Positions 58,934 to 64,000 of a DNA stretch of 64,000 nt are shown here, piece by piece. The position numbers were made by a program, and so were the translations under genes. This DNA comes from Bog-532 sp963720945. GTDB lineage: Bacteria; Actinomycetota; Actinomycetes; Streptosporangiales; Streptosporangiaceae. The notes under the pieces are model-generated. The model did no database searches and had not been told where the DNA came from. It was given only the letters and a program-made list of their open reading frames with translations. Every line of letters begins with the position of its first letter. The first letter of the stretch is position 1. The stretch lies in contig CAVRHH010000029.1 of the NCBI GenBank assembly GCA_963720945.1, positions 1,116,001-1,180,000 of the forward strand, read 5' to 3'.

Positions 58934-59743
58934 ATGAACGATCGGCTGGTGTGGATTGACTGTGAGATGACGGGGCTCGACCTTGCGTGCGACGCCCTGA
59001 TCGAGATTGCCTGCCTGGTCACCGACGGCGAGCTGAACATTCTCGATGAGGGAGTCGACGTGATCATCAAGCCGCCGCCCGAGGCGGTGGATGAGATGAT
59101 CAACGTCGTCCGGACCATGCACACCACGTCCGGGCTGCTGGCCGAGCTGGGCGAGGGCGTCACGATCGATGAGGCCCAGGAGATCGTGCTCAGCTACGTG
59201 TCTATGCACATCAGCGAACCCCGCCGGGTGCCGCTGTGCGGAAACTCGATCGCCACCGACCGCGCCTTCATCGCCCGCGACATGCCGCAGCTCGACGCGT
59301 ACCTGCACTACCGGATGGTAGACGTCTCCAGCATCAAGGAGCTGGCCCGCCGCTGGTACCCGCGGGCCTACTTCGCCAGCCCGGCCAAGCGGGGCGGGCA
59401 CCGGGCGCTCGCCGACATCACCGAGAGCGTCCAGGAACTGCGGTACTACCGGGAGGCCATTTTCGTCCCGGAGCCGGGCCCGGACTCGGCGACCGCACGG
59501 GAGATCGCCGCCCGGCACGGCGGCGGCGTAGCGGAGAGCCTGCCCGCGACCGAAGCGGAGTTAGCCCGGGGTTTCACGGTCCTATGCCGGGTGCTGTGGC
59601 TGTTGGGCCTCGACGCGTTGCTTCAGGGCTTCGACGAAGGCCTGCTCGGCCGGCGCGTTGACCACCACCTGCTTGCGGACCACGGGGACCCCGGTTCGGG
59701 TCATGGACTCTCCTCCGCCGCTTGTCCGGCAACATCCACGTAG
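58934..59743 (+). CDS. orn: Oligoribonuclease with atypical C-terminal extension
   Basis: A DEDDh 3'-5' exonuclease that degrades 2-5-nt RNAs and pGpG. Exo I is WIDCEMTGLD, Exo II contains CGNSIATDRAF, and Exo III HRALADITESV gives the catalytic His and Asp. The homologous part ends near residue 200 with PGPDSATAREIAARHGG, as expected. The frame then runs on for about 67 residues without family resemblance, across the truncated SRPBCC gene and into arsR on the other strand. A deletion that removed the original stop codon would explain this. The exonuclease domain appears complete. Confidence 0.92.
   Translation: MNDRLVWIDCEMTGLDLACDALIEIACLVTDGELNILDEGVDVIIKPPPEAVDEMINVVRTMHTTSGLLAELGEGVTIDEAQEIVLSYVSMHISEPRRVPLCGNSIATDRAFIARDMPQLDAYLHYRMVDVSSIKELARRWYPRAYFASPAKRGGHRALADITESVQELRYYREAIFVPEPGPDSATAREIAARHGGGVAESLPATEAELARGFTVLCRVLWLLGLDALLQGFDEGLLGRRVDHHLLADHGDPGSGHGLSSAACPATST
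59582..59704 (-). pseudogene. Truncated SRPBCC/AHSA1-family gene
   Basis: ATG 59704 overlaps the ArsR stop (ATGA). It reads MTRTGVPVVRKQVVVNAPAE, the usual start of an activator-of-Hsp90-like SRPBCC protein encoded after an ArsR regulator. Homology fades by about residue 24 and the frame ends after 40 residues, when 140-170 are expected. The 3' part has been deleted and replaced by DNA shared with the orn extension. Confidence 0.75.
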
Positions 59744-60024
59744 CTGGCCAGCGCCCGCTGCCAGAAGGTGTCGAGCTGATCGCGCAACGCGGCCACTGCC
59801 GCCGGATTGAGCCGGTAGACACGCCTGGTGCCGGCCGCGCGCTCACTGACCAGGCCGGCGTCCTTGAGGACCTTCAGGTGCTGGGAGACCGCCGACCGGC
59901 TGACCGGCAGCTCCGCGGCCAGTTGCCCCACCGCTTGCGGCCCGTCGGCCAGGCGGCTGACGATGGCGCGCCGGGTGCCATCCGCCAGCGCACCCCAGCC
60001 GTCACTCGCTCGGTCAGGATCCAC
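59701..60024 (-). CDS. ArsR-family transcriptional repressor
   Basis: A 107-residue winged-helix repressor: ALADGTRRAIVSRLADGPQA, then VSRSAVSQHLKVLKDAGLVS with the recognition helix, and a C-terminal helix. It lacks the Cys pair of metal sensors and belongs to the subtype paired with SRPBCC proteins. GTG 60024 is chosen; the open frame continues upstream but has no good start signal. Minus-strand CCGTTAG occurs twice 17 bases apart just upstream (about 60024-60047), a possible operator. Its partner gene is truncated, so the regulator may have lost its role. Confidence 0.82.
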   Translation of the reverse strand: MDPDRASDGWGALADGTRRAIVSRLADGPQAVGQLAAELPVSRSAVSQHLKVLKDAGLVSERAAGTRRVYRLNPAAVAALRDQLDTFWQRALASYVDVAGQAAEESP

Positions 60025-60308
60025 TAACGGTTGGCATTCCCTAACGGAGCGGCTGACGTCAAGGCCCCGCACGAGGCGGGCGCAGGAAGGGACCTGGACC
60101 TGTCACACCTACCGGCCAGAATCACCACCGGCCGACGCACCAACACCGGATCACGCTACCTTCACGGCCGGCGAAAGCTCGAGGTTAGAGCCGGCGGCCG
60201 GATTGCCGCTATAATCGTGTAGCCGCGCGGACCCTGGCGGGCCGCGCGTGTCGCTGGAATGCCCGGCAGCTGGTAAATTCGGCATGCCGTGCGGGGAGCG
60301 GCGGCGAT

Positions 60309-60386
60309 GGTGGGTGTAGCTCAGTTGGTTAGAGCACCAGGTTGTGGTCCTGGGTGTCGTGGGTTCGAATCCCATCACTCACCCCA
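60309..60386 (+). tRNA. tRNA-His (anticodon GTG)
   Basis: The sequence folds into a full cloverleaf. Acceptor GTGGGTG (60310-60316) pairs with CACTCAC (60376-60382); D-arm GCTC/GAGC; anticodon stem CCAGG/CCTGG with loop TTGTGGT; T-arm GTGGG-TTCGAAT-CCCAT. The extra G at 60309 opposite C73 (60383) is the histidine-specific G-1. CCA is encoded at 60384-60386. An integrase relic lies directly downstream on the other strand, so the 3' end of this gene was probably an attachment site. Confidence 0.96.
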
Positions 60387-60400
60387 ATGAAATCGCAGGT

Positions 60401-60436
60401 CAGAAGGCCCGGCCGAGATGACGGCCAGGCCTTCTG
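60401..60436 (+). terminator. Terminator of tRNA-His
   Basis: CAGAAGGCC-C-GGCC (60401-60414) pairs with GGCC-A-GGCCTTCTG (60423-60436), loop of eight bases, followed by TCTT. It starts 15 bases after the tRNA CCA. Confidence 0.75.
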
Positions 60437-60438
60437 TC

Positions 60439-60800
60439 TTACCGATGTCCGATTTTGGAAGCGAGCTGGGAACGGGTCTTGGAAATGGGCTCCCGCTGAC
60501 TGGCCAGGATGCCGTCCAGGACGGCGACCGGGGATCGTGCGGCCAGCAATGCGCGTTCGTGCAGAGATGCCTCCCACAGCTCTTGCAGGCCGTCCCGGAG
60601 CTCGGCCCGCATGCGTGGCGCGATGTGGCTGTAGACCCGCGCATGCCTGGCACCTCGTGGCCCATGCGTTCGGACTGAAGGACGTACCGGACGCCGAGGT
60701 CGTCAAGCCACGTCTGGTGGCCGTGACGTGGCCCGTGCGCGTCAGGCCGGGCCGCAGTGGCAGCCAGCTCGCCAGCGAAACGGGCTCACCGGGCGGGCCC
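60439..60800 (-). pseudogene. C-terminal relic of a phage-type tyrosine integrase
   Basis: The minus strand, read across several frames, gives WLPLRPGLTR, then HQTWLDDLGVRYVLQSE, RMGHEVPGMRG, then VYSHIAPRMRAELRDGLQEL and a tail SQLASKIGHR ending at TAA 60439-60441. This order matches the C-terminal catalytic part of actinobacterial integrases, including the final His and Tyr positions. At least two frameshifts break it (near 60670 and 60735) and the N-terminal half is absent. It ends 53 bases from tRNA-His and points toward it, the normal layout of an integrated element. The 5' limit is approximate. Confidence 0.78.
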
Positions 60801-61018
60801 TCCGACCCCGGGCAGCGATGGCCCCGCGCCATGCGAGGCCTTCGGTATCGATCCCGCCGCATTTCACTCTTGGCGGGTGATGTCGTGTTGTCCCGGCGAG
60901 CGCAGACTTGCAACTCGGGTCATCCACCTTGGCGAGCGGCGGGACGCGCATCCGAAGCCCGCGGATGATCCGGCCGCCCGGCAACAGGCACGGCAGCAGC
61001 CGGGATAGAGGAACAGCC

Positions 61019-62132
61019 ATGACCCAGCTGGCGGAAGTATTCGCGGTTAAGTGGCACAACTTCAACCTGCGCCGATTCGCCGTCTTCGGGGTCGTGCTGG
61101 GGCTGCTGATCGTCGTAGGCGTGCTTCCCCATGACCGGAGGTAGTTCCTCAGCGCGATCTTCGGGGCGCTGTTCGTGGCCCTGGCCGACCCCGGCGGAAG
61201 CCACGGCCCCCGGGTGGCCCGGCTGTCGGTAATGGCGGTGGCCGGGGCGCTGCTGACGGCCCTGGGGTTCGGCATCGGCGCCGGTGCCTGGGGATGGGTG
61301 GTGCTGGCCGCGTTCGTGGCCACCTTGCTGGGCGGGCTGGCGGTCAAATACGGCGTGCACCGGTTCGTCGCGGCCTACCTGCTCAACGCCTGGTTCATCA
61401 TCGCCCTCGGCCTGCCAACGCTCCTTTCCTTCAGCTTTCCGGGTCTGTACCGATCCGGCTTGTTCCACGCCGAACCGTGGAAGCAGGCGCTGGCCTGGCT
61501 GGTCGGATCGGCCCTGTGGATCGTCTACGCGACCATCATGTGGCTGGTGCACGGGCGCACAGCGGAGCCGCAGCCGGTCGCCGAGATCCCCGGGGACATC
61601 TCACCCAGGCCGCTGACCCGGCCACTGATCCTGTTTCGCGGTCATCCGGGCCGTCGCGGTGACGATCGCCATGGCGATCGCCTTCGGACTGAAGCTGCCC
61701 GACGCCTACTGGATGCCCATCGCGGCCGTCATTGCCATGAAACCCAGCCTGCAGCAATCCACTCTGGTGGCCGTCCAGCGCGTGGCCGGGACGATCGTGG
61801 GCGCCGCGGTGGCGGCCCTGGTCCTCCTGGCGGTCGACAACAGGACCGCCCTCGAAGTCATCGTCGTCGTCCTGCTCGCGCTGGGCGCGTCGATCCGCAC
61901 CGTGAGCTGCACGTGGTACACCGCCGCCATCGCCGGGGCCGTCCTGATCGCAGCCGACGTACCCCACCCGTCCAACCTCACCGACGAGGGACGCCGGATC
62001 CTGTTCACCTTCGCCGGCGTCGGCATCGCCATCATCGTCCTGCTCCTGGCCGGCCTGCTGCAAAAGCGCACCGCCAAAGCGGCACCACAATCACCGCCAG
62101 CACCAAAAACACCGCAAGCCCGTACCACCTGA
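61019..62132 (+). pseudogene. FUSC-family (aromatic acid exporter-like) membrane protein, broken
   Basis: ATG 61019 behind GAGG starts MTQLAEVFAVKWHNFNLRRF and a first helix, but an in-frame TAG stops it at 61142-61144 (after PHDRR). The same frame continues FLSAIFGALFVALADPGG and several helices to about 61635. An extra C near 61639 then shifts the frame; the rest (FAVIRAVAVTIAMAIAFGLK, DAYWMPIAAVIAMKPSLQQS) is the C-terminal FUSC module. One nonsense and one frameshift mutation in an otherwise complete gene of about 370 codons imply recent loss of function. Confidence 0.8.
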
Positions 62133-62153
62133 CGCCGACAAGGAGGCCTGCAC

Positions 62154-62265
62154 ATGAGCGCCAGCGAGTTCGACCAGCTGCTATCGCAGGACGGCATCCT
62201 CATGGCCGGGCGGTTCGGCCCGGGCTGGACCGTCACCGACCACAAATGCAAGGGCCTAAATGCTC
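62154..62265 (+). pseudogene. Truncated DUF2173-like gene
   Basis: ATG 62154 follows AAGGAGG and reads MSASEFDQLLSQDGILMAG then RFGPGWTVTDHKCKGL, like the first third of DUF2173-type small proteins (about 110 residues in full). Resemblance ends near 62262; the frame runs on to 62375 with unrelated low-complexity sequence and overlaps the DUF4232 gene. It probably formed an operon with the FUSC gene before a deletion. Confidence 0.55.
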
Positions 62266-62346
62266 AACTGGGCCTTGGTACGGCCAGCCGCGCGCTGTCC
62301 GTGCCGGGAACGATGCCGCCGGCCGCGACGGCATCGACGCCCTGGG

Positions 62347-63087
62347 CTAATGCGGCAGTTGGGAAAGCGTCGTGATCGCCGAGATCACGGCGGTGGGCGA
62401 GCCATCGATTGCGGTGCAGGCCGGCAAGTAGGACCTGGCCCCGGGCAGCCACGCGGAAATGGTCACATGGTCCGGATAACCGGGCGGGCTCACCCGAAGA
62501 CGCACATACGGTGCGGGGCAGTGAGTGCTGCTGCCAACCGGCTCGTCACTGGCCGCCACCACCGCATAGGCGGAATCTCCTGGCTTGAGTACCACGACAG
62601 GCAGCGGGGCAGCGTAGCGCCAGGCGCCGAACATGGTCGACTGCGCGTGCTGCGCAGAGGTGGCCCTCCCGGCAGCCGTGAGCGCCACCACGACAGGCCA
62701 GCCGGTCATACGGCACGGGATGCGGCCCTCATCGGTGAATTTGAGGTAGCCACCCGCCTGGCCGCCCAGGGCTCCGGTATTGGTGAGAGTGACGCTGAGC
62801 TGAGAGGTCGGGCACGCGCTGATGCTGGCGGGGGACGAGGAATTCCCGGCCGGTGACACCGGATTGCTGGCCGCTGACGGCGAATCCGGCGACTTAGCCG
62901 AAGCCGTCGAAGTTCCGGTGGACGAGGCGGCCGGGGAGGCCTGGCTGCCGCACCCGGTCACAGCGAGGCCGCACGCGGCCACGGCGAGCACGCCCGTAAC
63001 AGCGGCGCGGCCCCGGCCACGGCCGACGGCGAGCCGGTCGCGGGCCGCCGATCGTGCCGCGGGCTCACAGATCAGCTGAAACCTCAT
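62347..63087 (-). CDS. DUF4232-domain lipoprotein
   Basis: A 246-residue exported protein. The N-terminus has a basic stretch and hydrophobic core ending in the lipobox LAVTGC (Cys46), so it is lipid-anchored outside the cell. After a Ser/Ala/Pro linker, the DUF4232 domain starts at CPTSQLSVTLTNTGALGGQA and includes FTDEGRIPCRMTGWPVVVAL and a CPAPYVRLRVSPPG block with conserved Cys. Function unknown; cell-surface actinobacterial family. GGAGGGAG before ATG 63087. Its first 23 bases overlap the end of the MauE-like gene, indicating translational coupling. Confidence 0.85.
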   Translation of the reverse strand: MRFQLICEPAARSAARDRLAVGRGRGRAAVTGVLAVAACGLAVTGCGSQASPAASSTGTSTASAKSPDSPSAASNPVSPAGNSSSPASISACPTSQLSVTLTNTGALGGQAGGYLKFTDEGRIPCRMTGWPVVVALTAAGRATSAQHAQSTMFGAWRYAAPLPVVVLKPGDSAYAVVAASDEPVGSSTHCPAPYVRLRVSPPGYPDHVTISAWLPGARSYLPACTAIDGSPTAVISAITTLSQLPH

Positions 63088-64000
63088 AGCGTCTCCCTCC
63101 GTTGCCCGCGGGCTTACCGGCCCGGACTCGCGATGCGGTCGCGCGCCCGGGACCAGGCGGCTGCGCCATCCCGGCCAGGCGGCCCGGCATGGTGACGGTC
63201 CGGTCCGGCCAGGGCACCTCCGGTGCCCGGCTGTCCCACAGTGATATGTGTACAGCAGGTAGCGGGCTGTTTACCCGACGGTTAACCCGGAATATCACGG
63301 CCTGGCTGGCCTGGCCATCGGCCGGCGTGAACCAGAACTCGTCGGTGCATCCGGTCCGCCGATGCCGGACCACGGGGCTGAACGGGCCGACCGAGGCCGC
63401 CATCGCGGCGAACGTCTCGTACCCGGCCAGCGCGCCGAGCATGGCCTGCGTCCGGCGCAACAGCGGCCGCTGGCAGATGGGAGTGCGCACGGGCATACGC
63501 ACGCTCAGCACAACCAGGGCAATCCCGCCGGTGATGATGCCGGCCATGAACCAGCCTGGCTGGGACGCCACCGCGCCATCGGCCCGCACCAGGGCGTCGG
63601 CGACACCCGTGCCGGACAGCAGGGCGCCGCGGGCGACCGAATGCCAGGTGACCGAGTCCGCCGCCGTTTCTGCTGTGGCGCGCCACCGGATACAGCCGCA
63701 GCCGCCCGGAACCCGCTTGACGAGCACGTATCCAAGCAGAGCGCAAAATACAGCCCCGAGAACGGCCATGCTGGCCCCGCCCACCGCTCGAAACGCTCCA
63801 CTGCAGACGAGCACGCCTGCCGCGCACTCCACGCCACCGGCGGCCCAGGTGAGGTGCCGCCACCGATGCCGCCGTATCCGCAGTGCTCGCCTGATGGCCG
63901 TGGTGTCATCGAGGCCCCGTACGCCGCGATACAGCTTGCCTGCCCCGGCCACGGCGAGGGTCACGCCGCAGCTGACGGCACAGCCGGCGGTGACGGACGC
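63065..64000 (-). CDS. MauE/DoxX-like membrane protein, partial at window end
   Basis: The frame is open to the last base of the window, so the start is probably beyond it; GTG 63964 would be the first start inside. The N-terminal half has four membrane helices (AAGGVECAAGVLVCSGAFRA, SMAVLGAVFCALLGYVLVKR) with the VPGGCGCIRW loop, the Cys-Gly-Cys site of MauE-like proteins, which are thought to help thiol-disulfide exchange in exported proteins. A C-terminal 130-residue soluble part (RTQAMLGALAGYETFAAMAA onward) is unrecognised. It overlaps and probably drives the DUF4232 gene. Confidence 0.75.
   Translation of the reverse strand, partial: ASVTAGCAVSCGVTLAVAGAGKLYRGVRGLDDTTAIRRALRIRRHRWRHLTWAAGGVECAAGVLVCSGAFRAVGGASMAVLGAVFCALLGYVLVKRVPGGCGCIRWRATAETAADSVTWHSVARGALLSGTGVADALVRADGAVASQPGWFMAGIITGGIALVVLSVRMPVRTPICQRPLLRRTQAMLGALAGYETFAAMAASVGPFSPVVRHRRTGCTDEFWFTPADGQASQAVIFRVNRRVNSPLPAVHISLWDSRAPEVPWPDRTVTMPGRLAGMAQPPGPGRATASRVRAGKPAGNGGRRYEVSADL

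Overview
The window reads as chromosomal DNA of a high-GC actinomycete. Evidence: very high GC with GC-rich third codon positions, an HrdB-type primary sigma factor with a long acidic N-terminus, the mycothiol ligase MshC, the B12-dependent ribonucleotide reductase NrdJ with NrdR, genes resembling the tmsA/tmsB pair for 10-methyl branched (tuberculostearic-type) fatty acids, an XRE/DUF5753 plus DUF397 pair, and many GTG, TTG and leaderless starts. A relative of Streptosporangiales or Streptomycetales is a reasonable guess; the species is not identified.

Layout. 0-1.7 kb: a decayed HNH endonuclease gene, a less GC-rich formyltransferase gene and an empty stretch, looking like the edge of acquired DNA. 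1.7-16 kb: an SDR oxidoreductase, type IIA topoisomerase subunits A and B (topoisomerase IV-like) facing each other across small genes, a DUF7455-type zinc protein and hrdB sharing a bidirectional terminator, a PAS/GAF/SpoIIE phosphatase, and a large unknown protein. 15.7-27.7 kb: a fused 5-oxoprolinase, a membrane-anchored tandem AAA+ ATPase, an Acg-type nitroreductase with a GNAT gene, a methyltransferase, and an MFS exporter divergent from its TetR regulator. 27.7-30.8 kb: an accessory island with a PIN/antitoxin pair, a decayed integrase-HTH-third-ORF cassette, related palindromic repeats and a 57-residue basic protein gene. 30.8-39.2 kb: core genes nrdR-nrdJ, a LysM protein with an interrupted frame divergent from lexA, and leuS behind what looks like a leucine attenuator. 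39.2-46 kb: an orphan acyltransferase-dehydratase protein, then the tmsA-tmsB operon with a third gene. 46-57.6 kb: a DUF4192 protein, a 30-bp minisatellite, a ribbon-helix-helix protein, mshC with a repeat-expanded tail, an amidase, two membrane metalloproteases, the XRE/DUF397 pair, a membrane protein and a TrmH-type methyltransferase. 57.6-64 kb: strong inverted repeats, a PNPOx-like protein, orn running into a truncated SRPBCC gene behind arsR, tRNA-His with an integrase relic, a broken FUSC transporter, a DUF2173 fragment, and a DUF4232 lipoprotein overlapping a MauE-like gene that runs off the window.

The core genes serve DNA topology, transcription initiation, dNTP supply, SOS control, leucyl-tRNA charging, thiol redox and nanoRNA turnover. 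The accessory stretches at both ends and near 28-30 kb show repeated gain and decay of mobile DNA. I found no clearly new multi-gene defence or biosynthetic system. The most unusual signals are the leuS leader, the pair of internally deleted genes around an intact HTH gene, the orphan AT-DH protein lacking the usual dehydratase histidine, the mshC repeat tail, and the nested inverted repeats near 57.8 kb.
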